A stretch of DNA of 64,000 nucleotides from NCBI GenBank assembly GCA_009797885.1, contig WNKP01000002.1, positions 124,001 to 188,000 on the forward strand, written 5' to 3'. The notes beneath the pieces are model-generated. The model worked only from the letters and a program-made list of their open reading frames with translations, searched no databases and was not told the DNA's origin. Position numbers and translations under genes: made by a program. This document shows positions 32,982 through 41,709 of this stretch, piece by piece (the first letter of the stretch is position 1; each line of letters opens with the position of its first letter). Source of the DNA: Flavobacteriaceae bacterium GF1. Its GTDB lineage: Bacteria > Bacteroidota > Bacteroidia > Flavobacteriales > Flavobacteriaceae.

Positions 32982-33986
32982 ATGAAGGTATTGACTCTAA
33001 AAAAGGATATTAAAAAACAGCACGATAGACTGGTTCGGTTGCTGCAACCCTTCGCAGATGAGGAAATTTTAGCTCTAACTGGCCATCAGGGGAATAGTTT
33101 TAATAAAGAAGTCAAGTATTCCAAAGAATTGGACATCTGGTGGGACATGGGTGATTATAGCGAAGGAAATTCAGGGGTTAGATATTGGAACGCTTTTGGA
33201 ATTGGGAAACCTAAACCCAACAAACTAGCTTATATAGTTTGTGAAATCAACTATCCTTTGGAAGGTATCAACAAAAGAATAGCTGCCAATTGGGTCAGAG
33301 ATGGAAAGGATATGCTGCTAGTACACAATGGTAATATTGGCGGTGGTCGAAAAGGTGTAGGCAAAAGCGGTTTTATAGAACATTACAATGGTACATTTGA
33401 GAGAGTGGATGCTGAAGGACTTTCAGATGAAGTTACCATCCTTGGCAATCTAAATGATTTTCAATTACCCTATCAAATTAAAAACTTTGTCTATGAGGTA
33501 GACCGTATTAAGAAATTAATTGTTCAAAGAAAGTTTCCTACTGAAATTACCTTGGCTGAACAAGTTAAACATAGTTTTAATGAAGAATTTGTTGGAACCA
33601 AAGAATACATGGGCAAAAAAGGTCGGATTTCAGTAACTGCTAACCATGGTCTTGTGGTCAGACATTTAAAAGAAAAAATAGAGGAACGAGGATGGTTGGT
33701 CGCTAATGACCAACAAAGGGACTTATACGTTTACAACAAAAAGGGAAAAATAGAAACTGTATTTGAAGTCAAGACATCTTTTATATCCCAGACCATTTTT
33801 ACAGGGGTTGGCCAGTTATATGTCAATTCTGCCAGGTTAAATCCTTGGCCAAAAATGATTTTCGTAATTCCTGAAAAACCTAATAGAAATTTGACAAAAA
33901 CATTTAAAAAATTAAACATTAAAATCCTTGTCTATACTTGGGATAAGGATAAACCAAAATTTAAAAACATAGATAAGATTTTTTAA
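32982..33986 (+). CDS. PD-(D/E)xK-like nuclease inserted in the type I operon
   Basis: A 334-aa protein lying 5 bp after hsdR; its stop overlaps hsdM-hsdS by one base (TAATG). The C-terminal part has the restriction-fold core RDLYVY, then TVFEVKTS (D-ExK) and GVGQLYVNS, the Gln helix typical of the fold. The N-terminal 180 residues (ELDIWWDMGDY, YIVCEINYPLEG) are not recognised and may sense modified DNA. Type I operons do not normally carry this gene. It could be a second effector, a modification-dependent nuclease or a specificity accessory. Confidence 0.65.
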   Translation: MKVLTLKKDIKKQHDRLVRLLQPFADEEILALTGHQGNSFNKEVKYSKELDIWWDMGDYSEGNSGVRYWNAFGIGKPKPNKLAYIVCEINYPLEGINKRIAANWVRDGKDMLLVHNGNIGGGRKGVGKSGFIEHYNGTFERVDAEGLSDEVTILGNLNDFQLPYQIKNFVYEVDRIKKLIVQRKFPTEITLAEQVKHSFNEEFVGTKEYMGKKGRISVTANHGLVVRHLKEKIEERGWLVANDQQRDLYVYNKKGKIETVFEVKTSFISQTIFTGVGQLYVNSARLNPWPKMIFVIPEKPNRNLTKTFKKLNIKILVYTWDKDKPKFKNIDKIF

Positions 33987-36454
33987 TGCTAGACACCCAA
34001 ACCAAACGTAGAATAGATGACTGTAGAGATATACTTGTAGGCAAACTACCTGACCCAAAAGCTCAAATCGAACAGATAACCATTGGCTTGATTTATAAGT
34101 TTATGGATGACATGGATAAAGAAGCCATTGATTTGGGTGGTGCTGCTAAATTCTTTTCAGGTGATTATGAAAAATATGCTTGGGACAAACTGTTTGATAC
34201 CAAAGTAACCGCCTCTGAAATGCTTCGTTTGTACTCGGATGCCATTGAAAGCATGGAAAAGAATCCCAATATTCCGCAACTGTTTCGAGATATTTTCAAT
34301 AATGCCTACTTGCCCTATCGCGATCCTGAAACACTCAAACTGTTTCTGAAAACCATTGGCGAATTTGAATACACCCACAGCGAAAAATTGGGTGATGCCT
34401 TTGAATATCTGCTTTCCGTAATGGGCAGCCAAGGGGATGCAGGACAGTTTAGAACACCCAGACACATTATTGATTTTTTAGTGGCAATTATTGACCCTGA
34501 CAAGGGTGATACCGTTTTAGACCCTGCTTGCGGTACTGCGGGATTTTTGATTTCGGCCTACAAGCACATTCTGCTTAAACACACCAAAGCCAATAAAGAA
34601 GACTTGAATATTTTCGAGTACAACAAACTCGAAAAAAAGCCTTTCAACAATTTGGGAGATGCCTTGACACCAGGCGACCGCAAAAAACTGATTCAGAATT
34701 TTGCAGGGTACGACATTTCGCCCGACATGGTGCGATTGAGTTTGGTGAATTTGTACCTGCATGGCTTCTCTGACCCACATATTATCGAGTACGATACATT
34801 AAGTAGCGAAGACCGTTGGAATGAAAACTTTGATGTGGTATTGGCCAATCCGCCTTTTATGAGTCCCAAAGGGGGAATTAGACCACACAAGAAATTTACC
34901 ATTGCTAGCAACCGCTCAGAAGTGCTTTTTGTGGACTACATAGCCGAACACCTAAATCCCAAAGGCAAGGCGGGTATCATTGTACCCGAAGGTGTGATTT
35001 TCCAAAGTGGTACAGCTTACAAACACTTGCGAAAACTATTGCTAGAGAATTATCTCTATGCCGTAGTGAGTTTGCCCGCAGGTGTGTTTAACCCCTACAG
35101 CGGTGTAAAGACTTCCATCTTATTGATGGACAAAGCCATTGCCAAGCAACGAAACGAAATTCTATTTGTAAAAATTGACAATGACGGCTATAACCTTGGT
35201 GCACAGCGAACAGCGGTAAAAGGTAGCCAGTTGGAAGAAGCCATTGCACTAACCCATGAATTTGTGATATCAGGTGAAATTCCTAATTCATCTATTGCAC
35301 ATGGGGTTTTGAGAACTGAAATAGCTGCAAATGGTGATTATAATCTAAGCGGTGAAAGATACAAAGCCTTTGAGGCAATTAATTCTGATTTTGATTTAGT
35401 TAAGTTAGGTGAAGTCACTAAACTATATCAACCACAAACCATTTCTCAAAAAGAAATGAAAGATGGTGGGGAGTATTTGGTTTATGGTGCTAATGGCATA
35501 ATCGGTAAATATGACCAATACAATCATGAAGACAGAGAAGTTTTAATTACTTGTAGAGGAGCGACTTGTGGGACTATAAATATGTCAACACCATACTCTT
35601 GGATTACAGGTAATGCCATGGTTGCACAGCCTATTGAACCTGATAAACTGAAAAAGGACTACCTATTCTATGTTTTACAGAATTCAGACCTATCACCGAC
35701 TATTTCAGGTGCTGCACAACCACAAATAACAAGACAAGGTTTAAGCCCATTTAAAATCCCCCTTCCCCCATTATCCATTCAGGAAGAAATAGTTGCCGAA
35801 ATAGAAGGCTACCAAAAAATAATAGATGGAGCCAAAGCCGTAGTAGCCAACTACAAACCCAAAATAGACATTGACCCAGACTGGGAGATGGTGGAGCTAC
35901 AGGAAGTCTGTACTGTTACATCAGGCGGCACACCAGATAGAAAAAATAGTTCTTATTGGAATGGTGATATACCATATATAAAAACAGGTGAAATCTATTT
36001 TAATCGAATTACTGAAGCTAAAGAATTTATAACAAAGGAAGGCCTGAATAACTCATCTGCTAGGCTAATATATCCCGGTACAATTCTTATGGCTATGTAT
36101 GGTCAAGGTGTAACACGCGGTCGTGTTGCCATACTGGAGATTGAAGCAGCTATAAATCAGGCAGTTGCTGCTATTTCTTGTGGCGATAAAGTCAACAATG
36201 AATTTCTTTTTTACCAGTTGATGGGACTATATGAACACCTAAGAAAGATTAGTGATGCCCGTGGAGGAAACCAAAGTAATTTAAGTGGAAAGCTAATTAA
36301 GGAATTGAAAATCAATATTCCCGAAATTTCAACCCAACTCCAAATCGTGGAGCAAATCCAAAAGGAGCAGGTACTGGTGAAAGCCAACAAACGGCTCATT
36401 GAAATTTTTGAACAAAAAGTAAAAAACAAGATTGCTAAAGTTTGGGGTGAGTGA
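33986..36454 (+). CDS. Fused type I modification-specificity subunit (HsdM-HsdS)
   Basis: An 822-aa fusion. Residues about 1-440 are HsdM: an N-terminal helical domain, DPACGTAGF near 178 for AdoMet binding and NPPF near 288 as the adenine-N6 catalytic motif. After a linker (NLSGERYKAFE) there are two target-recognition domains, at about 465-600 (ending PLPPLSIQEEIVAEIEGYQK) and 635-800 (ending STQLQIVEQIQKEQ). Separate hsdM and hsdS genes are the rule; the fusion fixes one M per S. Both TRDs appear intact, so a bipartite target is expected. Confidence 0.9.
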   Translation: MLDTQTKRRIDDCRDILVGKLPDPKAQIEQITIGLIYKFMDDMDKEAIDLGGAAKFFSGDYEKYAWDKLFDTKVTASEMLRLYSDAIESMEKNPNIPQLFRDIFNNAYLPYRDPETLKLFLKTIGEFEYTHSEKLGDAFEYLLSVMGSQGDAGQFRTPRHIIDFLVAIIDPDKGDTVLDPACGTAGFLISAYKHILLKHTKANKEDLNIFEYNKLEKKPFNNLGDALTPGDRKKLIQNFAGYDISPDMVRLSLVNLYLHGFSDPHIIEYDTLSSEDRWNENFDVVLANPPFMSPKGGIRPHKKFTIASNRSEVLFVDYIAEHLNPKGKAGIIVPEGVIFQSGTAYKHLRKLLLENYLYAVVSLPAGVFNPYSGVKTSILLMDKAIAKQRNEILFVKIDNDGYNLGAQRTAVKGSQLEEAIALTHEFVISGEIPNSSIAHGVLRTEIAANGDYNLSGERYKAFEAINSDFDLVKLGEVTKLYQPQTISQKEMKDGGEYLVYGANGIIGKYDQYNHEDREVLITCRGATCGTINMSTPYSWITGNAMVAQPIEPDKLKKDYLFYVLQNSDLSPTISGAAQPQITRQGLSPFKIPLPPLSIQEEIVAEIEGYQKIIDGAKAVVANYKPKIDIDPDWEMVELQEVCTVTSGGTPDRKNSSYWNGDIPYIKTGEIYFNRITEAKEFITKEGLNNSSARLIYPGTILMAMYGQGVTRGRVAILEIEAAINQAVAAISCGDKVNNEFLFYQLMGLYEHLRKISDARGGNQSNLSGKLIKELKINIPEISTQLQIVEQIQKEQVLVKANKRLIEIFEQKVKNKIAKVWGE

Positions 36455-37302
36455 TGAGAGCATTGAGAGAAATATCAAACCGACATAACAGTGTAGCCTA
36501 CTTGATTGGCAATGGCCCTAACCTTGCCGCCAACATAATGCCTTCATGGAAAGATTTGTTGAAGTCAGCGGCAGACCGTCCGATTAACTTTGAAATAGAT
36601 GGACTTTCCAATACTGAAGTTTATGATTTGGTAGAACTGCATTCGGAAAACGGGCATGACGTTAAGGAAAGAGTGAAAACCAAACTTGAACTTCTTCCAA
36701 CCTATGATATCAATATTCATAGACGTTTAATGGAGTTTGCTGAGTCAAAGAACTCACCTGTGCTGACCACCAATTTTGATGAAGCATTTGAAAACTCAAT
36801 CAATGCTGAATTACACCATATTGACTCCAAGGGCTTCACACGTTTTTATCCATGGAAAACTTACTATGGGCGAGAGCAGTTGACCTTACCAACGGATGGA
36901 TTTGGCATTTGGAAAATTCACGGTGATGTCCGTTACAAAGACAGCATCCGATTGGGTTTGACTGATTATATGGGTAGTGCCGAACGAGCAAGAAAACTAA
37001 TCCATAATGGAGATGAACGATTGCTCAAAGGCAAGCGTAAAAAGTTTTGGCAAGGCCATCAAACATGGCTGCACATTTGGTTCAATTTGCCAATTGTCGT
37101 TTTCGGTTTGGGTTATGGCATTGATGAAGTCTTTCTAAGATGGTTACTTATTGAAAGAAGACGCTATTTGAATATTTATCGCGACCCTATGGAAGTGTAC
37201 TATGTTTCAAAAGGAACTCCAGCTCCAGCTACGCAAAACCTGATGCAAAACTTGGGTGTAATTATTAAAGTCGTAAACGATTATTCAGAAATCTACGGCT
37301 AA
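36454..37302 (+). CDS. SIR2-like protein (candidate NADase effector)
   Basis: A 282-aa protein starting at the ATG that overlaps the HsdM-S stop (TGATG); an in-frame GTG lies one codon before. It has the SIR2 Rossmann pattern: AYLIGNGPNLAAN near residue 17, TTNFDEAFE near 104, WKIHGDVRYKDS near 155 and FGLGYGIDEVFL near 218. SIR2-like domains in bacterial defence (for example ThsA and DSR proteins) deplete NAD+. No sensor domain is fused here, so recognition must come from a partner such as the next two proteins or the restriction complex. Confidence 0.8.
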   Translation: MRALREISNRHNSVAYLIGNGPNLAANIMPSWKDLLKSAADRPINFEIDGLSNTEVYDLVELHSENGHDVKERVKTKLELLPTYDINIHRRLMEFAESKNSPVLTTNFDEAFENSINAELHHIDSKGFTRFYPWKTYYGREQLTLPTDGFGIWKIHGDVRYKDSIRLGLTDYMGSAERARKLIHNGDERLLKGKRKKFWQGHQTWLHIWFNLPIVVFGLGYGIDEVFLRWLLIERRRYLNIYRDPMEVYYVSKGTPAPATQNLMQNLGVIIKVVNDYSEIYG

Positions 37303-38021
37303 TGGCAGAGCATTTCGAAATTTTGAACTATCTGCCCATTCGTTTCAAAAACAGAAACGAGCAGGAATATATTGAGTTTCTTTGGGATTCTTTTGAGAGC
37401 AATTACAATAATGAAAAATATCAGTTTTCATTCATTGCTTACCACATGCTGTTTATGAGTTTTGTGTATTTCAATGTTTGGCAGATAAAGAAAATTCACT
37501 CAACAGATTACGACAAAATCACCCTTGGTTTTAATGATTGTTTTAACAATCCTACTTCCCCATTTACATTCAGTAAAGAACAAGAAAGAAGGATTTTCAC
37601 CCTTTTCAAATTCTTTGGTTTAGGAAATGAGAAAATTGGTCAATACAAGAAAGTCGTTGACTTGAGAAATGAAGTTGCACACAGCAACGGAAACATATTT
37701 TTCAAAGCTCAGGAAACGGTGGATAGTAAAATCACAGATATTTTAAGATTTGCAGAGGAAATTCAACAACATAGCAAATCGGCCATTCAAGACTGTTTCA
37801 AACGCTTTTTAATAGAAAGCCAAAACGAAGATGAAAGACGATACATTGACATTCAGGAACAAATCCATGAGGAATTAGTACATGAGCATTATATATCGCA
37901 AAAGGACTTAGAATTTTGTATGGAGTTTGACATCACAGAATTGAACCGAGAGCCTAACTATGCAGAAATAGAAAGAATATTTGATGAGCTAAAATCTGAA
38001 TATCTTCAGGAGGAAAATTAA
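37302..38021 (+). CDS. Candidate HEPN-domain protein
   Basis: A 239-aa, mostly helical protein whose ATG overlaps the SIR2 stop (TAATG). Residues 122-127 read RNEVAH inside VVDLRNEVAHSNGNIFF, the Rx4H motif of HEPN ribonucleases and of HEPN-like partner proteins. The rest (FIAYHMLFMSFVYFNVWQIK; QEQIHEELVHEHYISQ) is helical, as the fold requires. HEPN proteins in defence cut RNA or act as dimeric toxins. A single short motif supports this, so the call is tentative, but position and coupling to SIR2 strengthen it. Confidence 0.55.
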   Translation: MAEHFEILNYLPIRFKNRNEQEYIEFLWDSFESNYNNEKYQFSFIAYHMLFMSFVYFNVWQIKKIHSTDYDKITLGFNDCFNNPTSPFTFSKEQERRIFTLFKFFGLGNEKIGQYKKVVDLRNEVAHSNGNIFFKAQETVDSKITDILRFAEEIQQHSKSAIQDCFKRFLIESQNEDERRYIDIQEQIHEELVHEHYISQKDLEFCMEFDITELNREPNYAEIERIFDELKSEYLQEEN

Positions 38022-38027
38022 GATGAA

Positions 38028-39062
38028 ATGACTTTAATAATTGGTTGCATATCCAAAGATTTTGGCATAATTGCTGGAGATACCCAATTATCTTCTGGGG
38101 ATCTTGTTAGAGGTAAATTTGAGAGAATTATCAAACATAAAGTACATCAATATGGTCCAAATTTTGCAATGGGAATTTTGGGTCATTGGAGTTACATAGA
38201 CCCAGTTGGTAATGGTAAAGGCACGATGATAGATTACCACGATACCTTACACAAAAGACTCTCGGATTCAAAACTTACTGACAAACTTGGTTACCTAACC
38301 GAGTATTTACCAAAAAGGGCAAATGTTGAGGCGACAGCTATCTATATCAACAGGGATGAAGACTTTGCAATTGGTTGCGTAACTAGTGACGGAAATACAA
38401 AGACAATTAAAAGAATTGACCTTGACGGGCTTACACTAATGTTTAACGAGCCTTTCTTTGAGACAAACCCAAATTTTGTTGAAAGTCTTATTAGAGAATT
38501 CTACATGTCAGAAAAATTGACAGATTCTTTGCACGACTCTATTTTTATGTTGAACAATATTATTTTAAAAATCATAGCAAATGGAAAGACTTTGGACTTG
38601 TCAGTTGACGGAGCTTCTCTATTAGGCATTCCTAGTAGTGTTGGGGGCTATGTTACCGTTCAGGTTCTTTCCGAAGGTATACATCACAGAAACTGTTTGT
38701 TCAAATATTACTCGGACCCAAATGTCTTATTGGATAGAACCACTTATCCATTTGCGAGATCGGTTGACCGTTCAAAAAACATTAATTATGTCGATAATTT
38801 AGCAATGCTCGTAAGAGGTTCAATTTATGCTAGCCTTAAAATTACTGAAGGACTTAAAGCAGTACTGTTGAAACAGATAAAATATCTCCATGAAACAAAA
38901 GTTTTAGAAACCGACTTATTAAGGTATTTGATTGATGAAATCAATAAACAATACGCATTAGAAATCCCCCAGTTGAATGAAGATGAAGATACTTCGGAGC
39001 TAAAAATTGAATTTTTTTCGGAAGATGAGGAGACCAATGATTTTTACAAACGATTCTTTTGA
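38028..39062 (+). CDS. HslV/proteasome-like Ntn-hydrolase homologue
   Basis: A 344-aa protein. Met-Thr at the N-terminus would expose Thr1 after Met removal. Counting from that Thr, Asp falls at residue 17 in GIIAGDTQLSSG, matching the AGDGQ segment of HslV, and MGILGHWSY follows where HslV has AGFAGGTAD. The Lys33 position is Ile here, with Arg32 and Lys35 beside it. Family members are protease subunits of about 175-230 aa; this one has about 120 extra C-terminal residues and ends acidic. It starts 6 bp after the HEPN-like gene. It could be a protease, an amidase or a binding-only relic. Confidence 0.6.
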   Translation: MTLIIGCISKDFGIIAGDTQLSSGDLVRGKFERIIKHKVHQYGPNFAMGILGHWSYIDPVGNGKGTMIDYHDTLHKRLSDSKLTDKLGYLTEYLPKRANVEATAIYINRDEDFAIGCVTSDGNTKTIKRIDLDGLTLMFNEPFFETNPNFVESLIREFYMSEKLTDSLHDSIFMLNNIILKIIANGKTLDLSVDGASLLGIPSSVGGYVTVQVLSEGIHHRNCLFKYYSDPNVLLDRTTYPFARSVDRSKNINYVDNLAMLVRGSIYASLKITEGLKAVLLKQIKYLHETKVLETDLLRYLIDEINKQYALEIPQLNEDEDTSELKIEFFSEDEETNDFYKRFF

Positions 39063-39411
39063 TTGTTTAGGTGTCATGGTTAACCATGGGTATAGGTAAA
39101 TTGACACATTTAAAATACCAAGTCATCGGTTTTGTGTGCCGAAGACCTAATCCACCCACAAAGTAAGGATATTCATGACCAAATTTTTTTGTGTACCCCC
39201 ACCTTCTTCTTTTAAAATCAAAATTTTAAGTTTAGTAATTGTAATATAGAATTTGCTGAAAATTTAGATTTATTGATTGTGTTTGGAAGGACTTTTGCTT
39301 ATTTTCATCAGTAGAATTGGTAAATGAACAATCATTCACTTATTTCTAACACCCTTTAAAAATGAAAAATCCGCAAATGTCTTACAATAAAACACTTACG
39401 GATTCTTTTTG
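39063..39411. other. Right end of the element before tRNA-Phe
   Basis: No gene is supported in this 349-bp AT-rich stretch. It holds a 14-bp perfect palindrome CATGGTTAACCATG (39075-39088), a CACCCTT box (39350-39356) also found twice at the left end, and the terminator of tRNA-Phe. Confidence 0.6.
39361..39404 (-). terminator. Element-supplied terminator of tRNA-Phe
   Basis: On the minus strand the stem built on AATCCG (39399-39404 read in reverse) and CGGATT (39368-39373 read in reverse) is followed by TTTTTCATTTTT. It lies directly behind the tRNA 3' end and replaces the host terminator now at 23633-23669. Confidence 0.7.
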
Positions 39412-39484
<73 letters not shown>

Positions 39485-39511
39485 TCCTTAAGGTTTCCCA
39501 TTTAAGGGCTG

Positions 39512-39541
39512 CAAATATAGTTTCAAATTTAGGATTTACAA
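39512..39541 (-). promoter_or_regulatory. Bacteroidota promoter of tRNA-Phe
   Basis: On the minus strand TTG (39541-39539) and TATATTTG (39519-39512) are separated by exactly 19 bases, matching TTG-N19-TAnnTTTG. The -7 box ends 28 bp before the tRNA 5' end. Confidence 0.8.
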
Positions 39542-39604
39542 ATTATTGCCACCAAAAAGAGCCCTGCTTTTTTGAGTAAGCTGTTCTTTGCCGACCTTTG
39601 TCCC

Positions 39605-40333
39605 ATGAACCTTATCGTGGACATTGGAAATACTTTAGTCAAATACGCTGTTTTTGATAGGGGAAAACTGATTGCCAATCAAAGTTCGGAATCCGGTCTT
39701 TTCCTGTCCAAGGTAAAGCAGTTTTTTGAAGTTTACCCAAAAATAAGCTATGCCATAATTTCATCGGTGGGCAATTTGGAACATAAAGAGCATAAAATCC
39801 TTTCCCTTTTTTGTAAGGTCCATGTGCTTTCCGCCACGTCCAAAATACCTTTCAAAAATCGTTATGCCACACCACAGACCCTGGGGATGGATAGGGTGGC
39901 CCTGGCCACAGCGGCCTTTTACAATAACCCTAAGGGCAATACTTTGATCATTGACATGGGAACGTGCATCACCTACGATATGGTGAACGATGATGGGGAA
40001 TACCTGGGAGGGGCCATATCCCCCGGACTTCGTATGCGTTACTTGGCAATGCACAACCAAACGGCAAAACTCCCACATTTGGAGCCAGAATTTACTGTCA
40101 ATTTTATTGGTAATACTACGGAAAACAGCATGCATAATGGCGTAATGCAGGGTATTTGCCATGAGTTGGACGGTACCATTGATCAATACAAAAACCGCTT
40201 TAAACATTTAACAGTTATTTTAACAGGCGGGGATTCCCATTTTTTTGCCAAACGGTTAAAAAATTCCATATTTGCCAATTCTAAATTCCTTTTGGAGGGG
40301 CTGAATTACCTACTGGAATACAATAAACATTAG
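39605..40333 (+). CDS. coaX: Type III pantothenate kinase
   Basis: A 242-aa kinase that phosphorylates pantothenate, the first step of coenzyme A synthesis. It has LIVDIGNTLVKYAVF (phosphate-binding Asp at residue 5), LIIDMGTCITYDMV and GGAISPGLRMRYLAM, the type III signatures. The ATG at 39605 is chosen because the protein then begins directly at the DIGNT strand; an upstream TTG would add 11 residues before that strand. Its stop touches the ATG of the next gene with no gap. Confidence 0.92.
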   Translation: MNLIVDIGNTLVKYAVFDRGKLIANQSSESGLFLSKVKQFFEVYPKISYAIISSVGNLEHKEHKILSLFCKVHVLSATSKIPFKNRYATPQTLGMDRVALATAAFYNNPKGNTLIIDMGTCITYDMVNDDGEYLGGAISPGLRMRYLAMHNQTAKLPHLEPEFTVNFIGNTTENSMHNGVMQGICHELDGTIDQYKNRFKHLTVILTGGDSHFFAKRLKNSIFANSKFLLEGLNYLLEYNKH

Positions 40334-41608
40334 ATGGTCAAAAATTTTTTGATAGCATTGGCATGTCTGCTTTCTTTTGGCATCTATGCTCAAAACGGCA
40401 CAATTTCCCCGTACTCATATTTTGGCGTTGGCGATACCAGGAACAACGGTACTATTGAAAATAGGATGATGGGCGGCCTACAACTCTATGGGGACAGCAT
40501 TCATATCAACCTAAGAAATCCGGCGGCCTTGTCCAAACTTCGGCTAACGGCATACACGGCAGGGATATCACATAGGGAACTACGCCTAAGGGACAATTCC
40601 GAGACACAGCGCACTTCCGTTACCAACTTGGATTATTTGGCCGTGGGCTTCCCACTGGCCAAGAATACGGCCATTAGTTTTGGCATACAGCCCTTTACCT
40701 CTGTAGGATATGATTTAATTTCCGAAACTACCAATGCGGCACAGGACACCGTTACCAACGTTTTTTCCGGTGAAGGAGGTTTGAATAGGGTGTTTCTTTC
40801 CCTTGGATTTCAACCGATCAAAAACGTTGCATTGGGGGCCACGGTGAATTTCAACTTTGGCACTTTGGATTACGATAGGGTCCAAAGCACCCAAAATGTA
40901 CAGTTTGGAACACTGGATAGACGTGAATCCCGTATCAATGGCTTTGATTTTAATTTTGGCGGAACCTACACACCTAAAATAGGGGAAAAGCATACCTTGT
41001 TTACCCATTTGGGAGTGGATACCCAAATCAATTTGGTTTCGCAAAATTCACAACAGATAGGTTCCTTTTCATTGCAGGGCGGTGAAATAGAAGTATTTGA
41101 TGTGGACTTGGATGCCCGTAACCTAAGAAATACCGAACTTAAGATTCCTACCCGGACCACCATTGGTCTAGGTTATGGGGAAGATAAGAAATGGTTTGTT
41201 GGGGCAGAGTACGCCTTCCAAGGATTAAGTTCTTTTGAAAATGCCTTTTTGGGGCAGGAGAATGTGGCCTTTGAAGATGCCAACAGCATGGCATTTGGAG
41301 GCTATTATGTGCCCAATTATTCGGCATTATCGGGGATTTTTAATCGAATTACATATCGTGGAGGATTGCGATATGACCAAACGGGATTGGTGGTTGAAGG
41401 AAGGGAGATCAACAACTTTGGCATAACTTTTGGATTTGGTGTACCGATTGTGGGAACCGGATCAGATCGGTTTTCCAATTTGAACATTGGATTTGAACTG
41501 GGCAGAAGGGGAACCAGGGCCGGAGGACTTTTGGAAGAAAGTTATTTAAATGTGAGTATAGGACTTTCGCTAAATGACCAATGGTTTATTCAACGAAAAA
41601 TAAACTAA
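40334..41608 (+). CDS. Outer-membrane protein, FadL/porin-like
   Basis: A 424-aa protein with a signal peptide ending at GIYAQN and a beta-barrel of about 14 strands. The N-terminal plug-like segment (NGTISPYSYFGVGDTRNNG) is common in flavobacterial barrel proteins near coaX. The C-terminus (SLNDQWFIQRKIN) closes the barrel. Likely an envelope channel; substrate unknown. It starts one base after the coaX stop. Confidence 0.8.
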   Translation: MVKNFLIALACLLSFGIYAQNGTISPYSYFGVGDTRNNGTIENRMMGGLQLYGDSIHINLRNPAALSKLRLTAYTAGISHRELRLRDNSETQRTSVTNLDYLAVGFPLAKNTAISFGIQPFTSVGYDLISETTNAAQDTVTNVFSGEGGLNRVFLSLGFQPIKNVALGATVNFNFGTLDYDRVQSTQNVQFGTLDRRESRINGFDFNFGGTYTPKIGEKHTLFTHLGVDTQINLVSQNSQQIGSFSLQGGEIEVFDVDLDARNLRNTELKIPTRTTIGLGYGEDKKWFVGAEYAFQGLSSFENAFLGQENVAFEDANSMAFGGYYVPNYSALSGIFNRITYRGGLRYDQTGLVVEGREINNFGITFGFGVPIVGTGSDRFSNLNIGFELGRRGTRAGGLLEESYLNVSIGLSLNDQWFIQRKIN

Positions 41609-41709
41609 CGTTAAAATTTTAAAAAATTCTTAAATAAAAAGCTTAAAACCAACCAAAATAGAGGTTTAACTATAAAAATTTGTACATTAACCACTTTAAA
41701 TATAGTAAA

